From IMG/VR virus record IMGVR_UViG_3300015192_000003, positions 1 to 42,630 of that record: a stretch of DNA of 42,630 bases; one strand, written 5' to 3'. The translations under genes were made by a program, and so were the position numbers. The notes below the pieces were generated by a model, which worked only from the letters and a program-made list of their open reading frames with translations, did not search any database and was not told the DNA's origin. Below, piece by piece: positions 6,467-13,045 of the stretch. Position 1 is the first letter of the stretch. The number at the start of each line of letters is the position of its first letter. The DNA comes from a virus.

Positions 6467-6736
6467 TCACTGGGGTTCACCCCACTTACCACTCAGCCCG
6501 ATGACCGCTGTGTAGATGAGCGACCATGTGGTCTCAACGATGACCTGCGAACCGTCGTCCAACGTGGCCATGAGCTGAAAAGCCGGCTTACCTGCGGCGG
6601 TGCCGTTGGCTAAGCACCCGACACGCTTGATGTACCCATGCTTCAGTGTGGCGAGGTCGGTGAGGTGTTGGCTCCATTCGCCGTCTCGTATCTCAACGTC
6701 AACGGCGAGGCCGGTGAATCCTGGCAAGTCCATCAT
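6467..6736 (-). CDS. Hypothetical early protein
   Basis: 89 aa with GAGGAG upstream of the ATGATG start. Beta-rich with hydrophobic and aromatic strands (FQLMATLDDGSQVIVETTWSL). No domain is recognised and no signal peptide is seen. Confidence 0.65.
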   Translation of the reverse strand: MMDLPGFTGLAVDVEIRDGEWSQHLTDLATLKHGYIKRVGCLANGTAAGKPAFQLMATLDDGSQVIVETTWSLIYTAVIGLSGKWGEPQ

Positions 6737-6763
6737 GGCTTCTCCTCGATTGCGGTCAGTAGG

Positions 6764-7069
6764 TCACGGTTGCGGGCGGTACATGAGGGCTGCGCCCTTC
6801 ACTGGCTCGTGAGGATGCTGAACCTGCTCATTGGTCTTGACGTACCCCAAGGCCTCGGACGTCGCAGACGTGCCACCGCAGTGAACCGAGGCGCGGCAGA
6901 GCTGGTCCCAGTCCTCGCGGTACCACCACATACCTGACTTCGGGCCGTCGACACAGACCACCAGGTCGGCGCCGGGGCGGATTCGGTTGACGTGGGCCTG
7001 GGCGGCCGGCTGTTTGTCGGCGCGCGGGATCTTGTAGGCATCCTGAGGGGTCGATGTGGACGGGCTCAT
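6764..7069 (-). CDS. Hypothetical early protein
   Basis: 101 aa starting MSPSTSTPQDAYK at an ATGA overlap. The sequence VVCVDGPKSGMWWYREDWDQLCRAS is tryptophan-rich and resembles small actinophage proteins of unknown role. Between its stop and the next ATG lies a degenerate copy of the early start motif. Confidence 0.65.
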   Translation of the reverse strand: MSPSTSTPQDAYKIPRADKQPAAQAHVNRIRPGADLVVCVDGPKSGMWWYREDWDQLCRASVHCGGTSATSEALGYVKTNEQVQHPHEPVKGAALMYRPQP

Positions 7070-7248
7070 GACGCGCTCCGCTTTCCGGATTCCGGATAGC
7101 GGGCTGCACAGATGTGGCAGGGGTTGGTGAAGCTCCGGGCGTCGCACCAGGCGCACTGCAAGATGCGGGCGTCTGCGAGCTCGAGCTGGTGTAGCTGTGC
7201 CGGCAGGAAGGCCACGGTGTGGGTCTGTGCACTTGGGGTATCTGTCAT
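7066..7248 (-). CDS. Small zinc-finger protein
   Basis: 60 aa. ILQCAWCDARSFTNPCHICAARY (about residues 29-51) has two CxxC pairs 11 residues apart, a compact zinc ribbon. 4-nt overlaps at both ends place it in a coupled chain. Function unknown. Confidence 0.65.
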   Translation of the reverse strand: MTDTPSAQTHTVAFLPAQLHQLELADARILQCAWCDARSFTNPCHICAARYPESGKRSAS

Positions 7249-7463
7249 TGTGCGTCCCTGGGCTCGGGCAGGTTGGGATTCCAGAACCGCCGACCGGTTC
7301 GTTCAGCGCGCAGCTCGTCGATGGCCTGGCCGAGGTTCAGGACGTTCTCTTCGCGGAGGCTTTTGGCGATCGCGAGGCGACATGGTTGACATGCCCTCTC
7401 CAGTGCTCGGTTGTGGGCCCACCATCCCCGAGTGCTACCGCACTCCGATCTGTATGTCGTCAT
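7245..7463 (-). CDS. Small Cys-containing actinophage protein
   Basis: 72 aa. The N-terminus ECGSTRGWWAHNRALERACQPCRLA follows the pattern C-G-(x)n-H/R-(x)n-C-x-x-C seen in many short actinophage and actinobacterial proteins, which is a probable metal-binding knuckle. The C-terminal half is charged and helical. No function is assigned. Confidence 0.65.
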   Translation of the reverse strand: MTTYRSECGSTRGWWAHNRALERACQPCRLAIAKSLREENVLNLGQAIDELRAERTGRRFWNPNLPEPRDAQ

Positions 7464-7771
7464 CGGGTATCGCCGACCTGGACGGCGACTAGCGCCTTCC
7501 GGGTGGGGTGAAGTGGTCGCTTCTTGTTGCTCCCTGTCAGGCAGAGCTCATCTGGATCGACACCGCACGTCGGGCACGTCACTGAGTACCCAGGGGCGTC
7601 ACGGGTCGCAGGCCGGATGCGGAGCCGCTTCTGGAGCTCTGAGTCTTGATCGCAGGTCTCACATCCATATCGGCCGTACGCGATCGGGTAGATCGGGTCG
7701 CCAACATCGATGGGGGCCTTGCAGTAGTAGCAGGGTTCAGCCCGCCTGGCAGGCAGACGCTCGCTCACCAT
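7460..7771 (-). CDS. Zinc-ribbon protein
   Basis: 103 aa from the ATG at 7769-7771 with GGAG upstream; the start overlaps the Rep-like gene's stop. EPCYYCKAPI...YGCETC and then VTCPTCGVDPDELCLT...PLHPTRKAL give two metal-binding knuckles, the second with a basic patch common in phage proteins that touch nucleic acid. Function unknown. Confidence 0.65.
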   Translation of the reverse strand: MVSERLPARRAEPCYYCKAPIDVGDPIYPIAYGRYGCETCDQDSELQKRLRIRPATRDAPGYSVTCPTCGVDPDELCLTGSNKKRPLHPTRKALVAVQVGDTR

Positions 7772-8982
7772 GGTGCTTCTCCTGCCAAGGGGTGGCAGCG
7801 CGGGCAGCGTCCGGGCAGACCATCGACCTGGACGTGGCGGGTGACCTGGTCGCAGGCGCCGCACCACGGTGCCCGCTGCTCAGCCGCTGTGCCGGACTGG
7901 AATGCGTGCAGGCGAGGATGGTCTGCCTGGGGGTCGATGTCGCGCAGATACCAGGCCAGTACAGCGGCCGGCGTGCGGACGTGCTCCTGGGTCAGGGAGG
8001 TGAATCCTCGGGCCTGGTTGACCGAATCCATGTGCGTGATCACGTCGTACGCTGTCCAGCCCATACCCGGGCTGGTGGCGCATTTATGAACTACGGGGAT
8101 GATTTCGCTCAGCTTCGAGCCGCGTAGCCACCCCACAAGGGCCTGCAAATCTCGGGCGACCCCTACCGCCGGTTGAGAGCGGCGCTTTCGTCGTCTCTTG
8201 GGTCGTGGCGGCGAAGCCGTCTCCTTCGATTCGCCGCTTGCGGCGCGGTAGGTAAGACCTCGAGAACGACCAGCGACGCCCAAACGCGCTACACCTCTGG
8301 TAGGTACCTCATTGCGCCATTTGAGCACGAGGTTATCCACAACCCCGCTGGCTGTGAGGGCTGTTTCGGCGGACATGCCCCTCTGCCTGGAGGTCCTGTT
8401 CCTGCCAGGCCAGGTTTCGCTCTTCTTGAGCATCCGGCCGGGGATGACGACCACGCGCAGACCCAGCTTGTTTGCCACCCGGCGGCACCGGTCGACCGTG
8501 GACTTCCCGATCTCGGCAACCTTGGCCGCGGTGATTGGTCGCACGATGCAGCGGCGGCCGGTCCTGGGGTTGGCGTAGAGCGACTCCGCCTCGGCCCATC
8601 TGGTGAACGTCGCCCTGCTCACGCGCTCGGCTTCCAGGACGTCGGCGTGGACAGTCATCGCGGTCGGCACTACGAAGTTGAGCCAGTCCTCACGCCCATT
8701 CCAGGCCCGGATATGGGCGTATGCGCCTTCTGGTGCGTGGCTGTGCGTACCGCGGCTGCGGTTCTCCCAGCCAGTGTCATCGTGATGCCAACGGGGCCTG
8801 ATGCCAGGATCGAGGGATCCGAAATGTCGGACCAGATAAGCGGTCCCCGGGATGCACTCACGCTGACCGTAGAGCTCCCAGAGCGCTACCGGGGCCTCAT
8901 TCCCCGGGTTCGGGTCCCCCAGGAGCGGCCGGTCGAAAGCGCCACGGACGAGGCCGGGCTGCCGGGAGCTGATGGCGCTCAT
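7765..8982 (-). CDS. Winged-helix Rep-like protein
   Basis: 405 aa. The central segment ITAAKVAEIGKSTVDRCRRVANKLGLRVVVIPGRML (about residues 149-184) is a winged-helix DNA-binding unit. It is followed by a very basic stretch (PPRPKRRRKRRSQ, about 257-269), a helical domain, and a C-terminal zinc ribbon CGACDQV...GRCPRC (about 376-397). This combination matches replication-initiator-like proteins of actinobacterial plasmids and phages more than any regulator known to me. No catalytic primase or helicase motif is seen, so initiation by origin binding is inferred. It is the largest early gene and heads its operon with the 91-aa gene. Confidence 0.5.
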   Translation of the reverse strand: MSAISSRQPGLVRGAFDRPLLGDPNPGNEAPVALWELYGQRECIPGTAYLVRHFGSLDPGIRPRWHHDDTGWENRSRGTHSHAPEGAYAHIRAWNGREDWLNFVVPTAMTVHADVLEAERVSRATFTRWAEAESLYANPRTGRRCIVRPITAAKVAEIGKSTVDRCRRVANKLGLRVVVIPGRMLKKSETWPGRNRTSRQRGMSAETALTASGVVDNLVLKWRNEVPTRGVARLGVAGRSRGLTYRAASGESKETASPPRPKRRRKRRSQPAVGVARDLQALVGWLRGSKLSEIIPVVHKCATSPGMGWTAYDVITHMDSVNQARGFTSLTQEHVRTPAAVLAWYLRDIDPQADHPRLHAFQSGTAAEQRAPWCGACDQVTRHVQVDGLPGRCPRCHPLAGEAPW

Positions 8983-9254
8983 GGCCGGCCGCCGGCCGCG
9001 TCGACGTGGAGCAGCTCGCGGGCGAAGACCAGGTGCAGGCCGAGACCGCGGATCTCTGTGATGGCCTTGTCGAGGGCCGCGGCGCGTTCCTTGATCGGCT
9101 GTTCACGGACACGCCGTAGATCTGGGGGAGTCGCCTTGATTGCCGGGGTCGCGTGTGCGACATTTTGCTTGACCTCGACGGCGCTGTCAGCGCCGCTGGG
9201 GTCTGTCAGATAGGGGCTGTAGGTTTCTGATCGGGAAGCGGTTCTGGGGGGCAT
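8979..9254 (-). CDS. Hypothetical protein, first gene of Rep-like operon
   Basis: 91 aa from the ATG at 9252-9254, chosen because upstream in-frame codons cross the operator region. No ribosome site is visible. Low-complexity N-terminus and a helical C-terminus (PIKERAAALDKAITEIRGLGLHLVFARELL). It overlaps the Rep-like gene by 4 nt and so may control its translation. Confidence 0.55.
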   Translation of the reverse strand: MPPRTASRSETYSPYLTDPSGADSAVEVKQNVAHATPAIKATPPDLRRVREQPIKERAAALDKAITEIRGLGLHLVFARELLHVDAAGGRP

Positions 9255-9303
9255 GCTGGCACATGACTTTCCGGACCCGCGACCCAAAAATGCCTGCAAT
9301 AAG

Positions 9304-9345
9304 GTATGCGCCGGTCCCTGCGAAGGTGGCGCATACTGGGTATGC
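9304..9345. promoter_or_regulatory. Operator-like inverted repeat GTATGCGCC/GGCGCATAC
   Basis: Perfect 9-bp arms at 9304-9312 and 9328-9336, 24 bp apart centre to centre, with an extra TATGC half-site at 9341-9345. It lies 50-80 bp upstream of the 91-aa gene and overlaps weak promoter-like hexamers, fitting a dimeric repressor site. Confidence 0.6.
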
Positions 9346-9382
9346 AGGTGTTTCAGGGCCGCACAGCCCAAGTAGTTGGTCG

Positions 9383-9412
9383 GAGAGCCCGTGGCCTAGG
9401 TCGCGGGCTCTC
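9383..9412. terminator. GC-rich terminator hairpin
   Basis: Arms GAGAGCCCG and CGGGCTCTC with a 12-nt loop containing CCTAGG. Such stems without a T tract are common actinobacterial terminators and can act in both directions. On the minus strand it would end the HTH-basic-protein transcript. Confidence 0.65.
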
Positions 9413-9623
9413 TCGCCGTGCGGTCTCTGATACCGGCAGAAGCCAGCACCGTTGCTGCTTATGTAGCCCTCAACCGGAGGAGCATTTGCTAGGGCTGTCC
9501 CTAACCCCGGTCGGTCCCCCTTCTCCTCGCCCCGTCCCCTCCCGTTTTTGGAAGGGGAGATTCTCGCGGCGTCAGGTGGTTTCCAAGCACCCGACGCTGC
9601 CTGCTTTTAGGTAGCCGGGCCGC

Positions 9624-9878
9624 TCATGTTCGCTTCGCTCGGCGGCGTGCGTGGCGTCTGGCCTTGCTGCCGCGACGTCGGAAGGACTGATCACGCAGGT
9701 ACGGCACGTTGGTCGCCGGCTGCCGGTCGAGCCGCGGGATCAGGAAAAGCCGGCCCCGGGCTGTATAGCGGACGTGGCGCCGCTCAGCCCGGGACTGGCC
9801 GCTCTGGGAGCTGACCAGGACAGGCGTCAGCGTCGGCGCGGCGAGGACCCGGGCCGGGGTGCGGCCGTGGCTACTCAC
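9624..9878 (-). CDS. Arginine-rich small protein
   Basis: 84 aa from a GTG that overlaps the HTH gene's stop (GTGA), which is the main reason to accept it. Strongly basic, with RRRGSKARRHARRRAKR at the end, consistent with nucleic-acid binding. No fold is recognised; composition alone could mislead in GC-rich DNA. Confidence 0.5.
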   Translation of the reverse strand: MSSHGRTPARVLAAPTLTPVLVSSQSGQSRAERRHVRYTARGRLFLIPRLDRQPATNVPYLRDQSFRRRGSKARRHARRRAKRT

Positions 9879-10165
9879 GCCGACTTGAGCTTGTCGCCGA
9901 CGGCGGGATCCACCGGGATGCTCGTTTGTCCTTGCCCCGCATGACCTCTGCGGCGGTATCCGCCGACTTTTGTCGGAGTCGTGGACCGGAGGTGTCTTGC
10001 TCTAGCGAGCTTCTCAACGTCCGCCCGCACAAAAAGCCTTGAGCTGGTCTTGCCGGGCCCCTGATGTGCGGTGATGAGCTGCCCACTGGCCGCCCAGCGG
10101 TTGACGGTGACGCGCTTGACGCCGAGGATTTCGGCGGCCTCCAGAGAACCGACCATCTTGATCAT
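9875..10165 (-). CDS. HTH regulator, Cro/excisionase-like
   Basis: 96 aa; ATG at 10163-10165, 6 nt past a -10 box, so the mRNA is likely leaderless. SLEAAEILGVKRVTVNRWAASGQLI (about residues 7-31) is a MerR/Xis-type HTH with a following wing, RLFVRADVEKLARA. The C-terminal 40 aa are basic. As the first gene transcribed away from the repressor, it occupies the usual cro or xis position. An in-frame ATG at 10154-10156 is an alternative start. Confidence 0.75.
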   Translation of the reverse strand: MIKMVGSLEAAEILGVKRVTVNRWAASGQLITAHQGPGKTSSRLFVRADVEKLARARHLRSTTPTKVGGYRRRGHAGQGQTSIPVDPAVGDKLKSA

Positions 10166-10171
10166 TCGGCC

Positions 10172-10200
10172 AATATAGACGCCAGGGCAAACTTGCTCAA
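10172..10200 (-). promoter_or_regulatory. Leaderless early promoter
   Basis: Minus strand TTGAGC (10195-10200), 17-nt spacer, TATATT (10172-10177). Transcription should begin at or next to the ATG of the HTH gene. The -35 continues as TTGAGCAAGTTTGCCC, the operator-like motif shared with the opposing promoter. Confidence 0.75.
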
Positions 10201-10256
10201 CCCCAACACGACGGAACAAACTGACTGCTGCATGTCTCCCTTGCACAAGTTTGATC
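10185..10256. promoter_or_regulatory. Paired operator motif TTGnnCAAGTTTG
   Basis: TTGAGCAAGTTTGCCC on the minus strand (10185-10200) and TTGCACAAGTTTGATC on the plus strand (10241-10256) start at the -35 boxes of the two divergent promoters. A partial AACTTG occurs at 10265-10270. These are candidate binding sites for the XRE repressor encoded alongside. Confidence 0.6.
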
Positions 10257-10269
10257 ACTGCGCTAACTT
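10241..10269 (+). promoter_or_regulatory. Leaderless repressor/lysogeny promoter
   Basis: TTGCAC (10241-10246), 17-nt spacer, TAACTT (10264-10269), then 7 nt to the ATG at 10277. The mRNA should be leaderless. Since every following gene to 16040 is closely spaced, this promoter probably serves the whole plus-strand operon. Confidence 0.75.
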
Positions 10270-10276
10270 GGCGTCC

Positions 10277-10672
10277 ATGACCACCGGCACCGTGACAATC
10301 GCAGGGACTGTTCCCCAATGGACCACCAGGGACCGGCTGAGGAAGGCACGTGAGATCACGGGTCAGAGCCAGGCCGAGTTCGCCAAGGACTTGGGCGTAT
10401 CGCGGGGGACCGTCAAGAACTATGAGAGCGGAGCGATCAGCGCCTACAGGCGGCCCACTCTGCTGGCCTGGGCGATGCGTTCAGGCGTTCCATTGGAGTG
10501 GCTGCTCACTGGGCAGGAGTCGCCGTCGTCCTCGCCGTCTCCGTCGAAGTCGCTAGAGTCGACGACGCCGGCGGGTTCGGAAACTACTCGCTGGTATGCG
10601 GACAACGTAGTCCAGCTCTTCTCCGCGATTCGGGTGCAACCCTACGACGTCGCCGCTCTCAAGTCGGCGTGA
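10277..10672 (+). CDS. XRE-family immunity repressor
   Basis: 131 aa from the ATG at 10277, supported by the leaderless promoter. Residues about 15-75 (DRLRKAREITGQSQAEFAKDLGVSRGTVKNYESGAIS...) form a Cro/C1-type HTH with the conserved Q-S/T-x-x-F-A...SRGTVKNYE pattern. The following PLEWLLTG is typical of phage repressor HTHs. The C-terminus is a serine/proline linker and a short helical end, with no peptidase domain, so induction would not be by self-cleavage. It probably binds the paired motif in its own promoter region. Confidence 0.85.
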   Translation: MTTGTVTIAGTVPQWTTRDRLRKAREITGQSQAEFAKDLGVSRGTVKNYESGAISAYRRPTLLAWAMRSGVPLEWLLTGQESPSSSPSPSKSLESTTPAGSETTRWYADNVVQLFSAIRVQPYDVAALKSA

Positions 10673-10716
10673 TGAGCACGCATATGTCCCGGTTCGAGCC
10701 GGTCTGGGCTGTCTGA
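10672..10716 (+). CDS. 14-codon coupling mini-ORF
   Basis: ATG overlaps the repressor stop (TGATG at 10670-10674) and its TGA overlaps the recombinase ATG (TGATG at 10714-10718). It encodes MSTHMSRFEPVWAV. The double TGATG suggests it serves to pass ribosomes from repressor to recombinase; a function for the peptide itself is unknown. It spans GGTTCGAGCC, a tRNA T-arm-like string. Confidence 0.5.
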   Translation: MSTHMSRFEPVWAV

Positions 10717-11561
10717 TGGGACACCAAGCCGCCGCGCGGCACCTCTGGGCTGTCCACGATGCGCCCATGGATAACTTTGCAGGATTCGAGTCATGGCTTC
10801 GGGCCAACAGCTGCGGCAACCTCACAGTCAAGGACCGCTTCACCCACCTGGCGGACTTCGAGCGGTCCCACCCGAACTTCCCCCACGTCACCCCGGTTGA
10901 GATCGCGATGTGGATCGGCCGCCCCGGGTATGCGGCCTGGTCGAGGGCGACGTACTACGGGCACCTGCGCAGCTACTTCCGTTATGCCACCGAGTGCGGG
11001 CTCGTACCGCTCGACCCGATGCAGCAGATGCGCCGGCCGAAACCAGGCAAGACCGTGCCGCGGCCGTTGAGCCAGGCCCAGGTCACCGCGGTGCTGGCCG
11101 GCGCCACCCCGGACATCAGGGCCTGGCTCACTCTCGGGCTGTATGCCGGTCTGCGCGCGTACGAGATCGCCAAGATCCGCGGGGAAGACGTCGACCTCGA
11201 GCAGCTGTACGTGTTCGGCAAGGGCGAGCAGTCGGCATACGTGCCTTGCCACCGGCTGGTTTGGAAGCTGGCGGAGACCCGCCCGCGATACGGGTGGTGG
11301 TTCCCGACGCGCTCCGCTGCCGGGCATGTCACGTCGGCGGCCGTGTCGGGTAGGACGTCGAAGCTCTTCACGACCTATGGGATCGAAGGGTCTATCCACC
11401 GCTGCCGGCACACCTTCGCCACCCAGCTGCTGCGCGCCGGGGTGAATATCCGGATCGTGCAGACCCTGATGCGCCACGAGAGCCTCTCGTCGACACAGAT
11501 CTACACCGCAGTCGACGAGGTCGAGCGCCGTGACGCGATCGCCCTTCTGATGGCGGCGTGA
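10716..11561 (+). CDS. int: Tyrosine recombinase/integrase 1
   Basis: 281 aa from the TGATG-coupled ATG; an alternative ATG at 10767 lacks a ribosome site. The N-terminal SAM-like core-binding domain (about residues 20-110) is followed by the catalytic domain. It has GLRAYE with the first Arg (about 147), HRCRHTF with the HxxR box (about 228-231), LMRHESLSSTQIYT with the second His and the nucleophile Tyr (about 263). All key residues are present. It resembles XerC-like and phage/AICE integrases. Being in the repressor operon, it would be made in the lysogen, which is unusual for a pure integrase and would suit dimer resolution as well. Confidence 0.9.
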   Translation: MGHQAAARHLWAVHDAPMDNFAGFESWLRANSCGNLTVKDRFTHLADFERSHPNFPHVTPVEIAMWIGRPGYAAWSRATYYGHLRSYFRYATECGLVPLDPMQQMRRPKPGKTVPRPLSQAQVTAVLAGATPDIRAWLTLGLYAGLRAYEIAKIRGEDVDLEQLYVFGKGEQSAYVPCHRLVWKLAETRPRYGWWFPTRSAAGHVTSAAVSGRTSKLFTTYGIEGSIHRCRHTFATQLLRAGVNIRIVQTLMRHESLSSTQIYTAVDEVERRDAIALLMAA

Positions 11562-11938
11562 TGACCACCCACATTCCACTCGAGCATGGAGCCCACGTCA
11601 TGAATACGGACGACCCGACCTACCACGACTTCGCCCGCGATCTCCGAGCCCTCGCCGACACCTTCGACCGGCTCGCAGACCAACTCCCTATGTGCCGATA
11701 CCCCAAACAGGGCATCAAGATCCTGATGAGCATGGAATACCTCGGGCAGGTCACCCAAGCCGCGGAAGCCCTCGGCATCAAGGTCTGTGAGGAGGGTGGC
11801 CATACCGACGCGATGTGGGACCAGGGCCTGATCCACGTCAACTACAACCACATCAGCGCTGCGCACTGGTCCAAGTTCAAGGCAGAGCAGGCCCGGTTCA
11901 AGAAGATGCTCGAGGCAGAGTCTGTGGACGCGCCGTGA
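11561..11938 (+). CDS. Hypothetical lysogeny-operon protein
   Basis: 125 aa if started at the TGATG with the integrase; an internal ATG at 11600 with GGAG 8 nt upstream would give 112 aa. Helical and His-containing (NYNHISAAHWSKFKAEQARFKKMLEAE). No recognisable family. Confidence 0.65.
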   Translation: MTTHIPLEHGAHVMNTDDPTYHDFARDLRALADTFDRLADQLPMCRYPKQGIKILMSMEYLGQVTQAAEALGIKVCEEGGHTDAMWDQGLIHVNYNHISAAHWSKFKAEQARFKKMLEAESVDAP

Positions 11939-12138
11939 GCTCTGAACTGGACTTCACGGACACCTATGGGCGGGTTGTCCGCCCTTATGCCTGCCGTGTG
12001 TGTGGCTGCACCGAGTTCGACGGCTGCCCTGGTGTCCAGGGTGGGTGCTACTGGGTCGACACCGACGACTCCGGCGAGAACTTTGGCCCGCTGTGCTCGG
12101 AATGCGCTCCGGAGAGGCTGGAACCGTGTCAGTGCTAG
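11935..12138 (+). CDS. CCxC zinc-finger protein
   Basis: 67 aa from a GTG overlapping the previous stop (GTGA). ACRVCGCTEFDGCPG...GGCYWVD...PLCSECAPE has the spaced cysteines and the GGCxWV signature of a small zinc-finger domain frequent in phage proteins of unknown function. Likely structural metal binding, possibly DNA contact. Confidence 0.7.
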   Translation: MSSELDFTDTYGRVVRPYACRVCGCTEFDGCPGVQGGCYWVDTDDSGENFGPLCSECAPERLEPCQC

Positions 12139-12863
12139 AACCACCGATCGAAGAAGACCTTGGAGATGCCGCCCTCCTCGAGCAGACCCGTGCCCATAGC
12201 GTCTTCTGGGGTACGGCCTACGAGTTCGGCGATGAGATCCCACGCATGCCTGCCCGGATGGAGCGGCTACCTCGAGACCACGCAGGCCGGCCCGTCCCCT
12301 GGTTCGTCGCCTGGGTCGACGGCAAGCCCGACTTCCGGGTCATCGCGGCCGGCCGCTTCGCTGAGGCGATCAAAGGCGGCCTGTGCTGGGTTTGTGGGCA
12401 GCGCCTCGGGGCCTACGCCGCGTTCCTGATCGGACCGATGTGTGCGGTCAACCGCACCACCGCCGAACCTCCATGCCACCGCGACTGCGCGACCTGGTCA
12501 GCCCAGCTGTGCCCGTTCCTGGCGAACCCGGAACGTCGACGACGCGACTCCCGCCTCCCCAGCGGTGTGACTGACCCCTCCGGAGAGATGATCCGCCGCA
12601 ACCCCGGCGTGGCTCTGGTCTGGGTGACCCGCAGCTGGTCGCTGTTCAACGATGGGCAAGGCGGGTTGCTCATCAAGATTGGCGACCCGACCGAGACGGG
12701 CTGGTACGCCCATGGCCGGGAGGCGACCCGGGCCGAGGTGTGCGCTTCGATCGACTCCGGACTGCCGATCCTCACCGAGATGGCCGAGGCGGAAGGACCG
12801 GAAGCGGTCGTGCAGCTGGCCGCCCAGGCTCTCGCCGCTCATGCCCTTCTGCCCGCGTCATGA
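12126..12863 (+). CDS. Cys-rich actinophage protein of unknown function
   Basis: 245 aa from a GTG with GGAGAGG 8 nt upstream. The core reads LCWVCGQRLGAYAAFLIGPMCAVNRTTAEPPCHRDCATWSAQLCPFL (about residues 87-133). Its cysteines and histidines occur with this spacing in many hypothetical proteins of actinobacteria and their phages, often beside zinc-finger genes as here. Metal or nucleotide binding is plausible. No enzyme class can be named. Confidence 0.7.
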   Translation: MSVLEPPIEEDLGDAALLEQTRAHSVFWGTAYEFGDEIPRMPARMERLPRDHAGRPVPWFVAWVDGKPDFRVIAAGRFAEAIKGGLCWVCGQRLGAYAAFLIGPMCAVNRTTAEPPCHRDCATWSAQLCPFLANPERRRRDSRLPSGVTDPSGEMIRRNPGVALVWVTRSWSLFNDGQGGLLIKIGDPTETGWYAHGREATRAEVCASIDSGLPILTEMAEAEGPEAVVQLAAQALAAHALLPAS

Positions 12864-13045
12864 CCGGACCCGAGCACTACCTCGAAGCTGAGCGCCTCCT
12901 CGATTACGTCAACCAGCACAGCGACACCCTGACGGTGGCCGATGCCCAGAGCTTCGTAGCCGAGGCTCAGGTCCATGCCACGTTGGCTCTCACCACGAGC
13001 GAGGTCCAAGCAGAGGCTAGAGAAGTGGCGGCCTACCGGTCATGA
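12860..13045 (+). CDS. Hypothetical small helical protein
   Basis: 61 aa, start MTGPEHYLEAERLLDYV, ATGA-overlapped at both ends. All-helical, acidic. The N-terminal EAERLL...HSDTLTVADAQSFVAEAQVHATLAL pattern is common in short actinophage proteins without assigned role. Confidence 0.65.
   Translation: MTGPEHYLEAERLLDYVNQHSDTLTVADAQSFVAEAQVHATLALTTSEVQAEAREVAAYRS

Larger units (their letters stand above)
9255..9623. promoter_or_regulatory. Control region before Rep-like operon (no clear gene)
   Basis: 369 bp without a convincing gene. It contains the inverted repeat at 9304-9336, a GC-rich hairpin at 9383-9412 and a pyrimidine-rich stretch around 9510-9560. Short reading frames on the plus strand have no ribosome site. 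It probably ends the transcript from 10165 and starts the Rep-like operon. Confidence 0.6.

Noticed and set aside
7411-9213. Plus-strand frames opposite the Rep-like operon
   Set aside because: No ribosome sites and no recognisable domains; the minus-strand genes here are coupled by overlaps and have zinc and winged-helix motifs.
9306-9614. 102-aa plus-strand reading frame in the control region
   Set aside because: No ribosome site, arginine-rich composition of a GC shadow, and it crosses the operator and terminator hairpin.
10672-10716. tRNA gene fragment
   Set aside because: Only the GGTTCGAGCC string fits; the T-stem does not pair and no acceptor or anticodon arms are present. Kept only as a weak attP idea.
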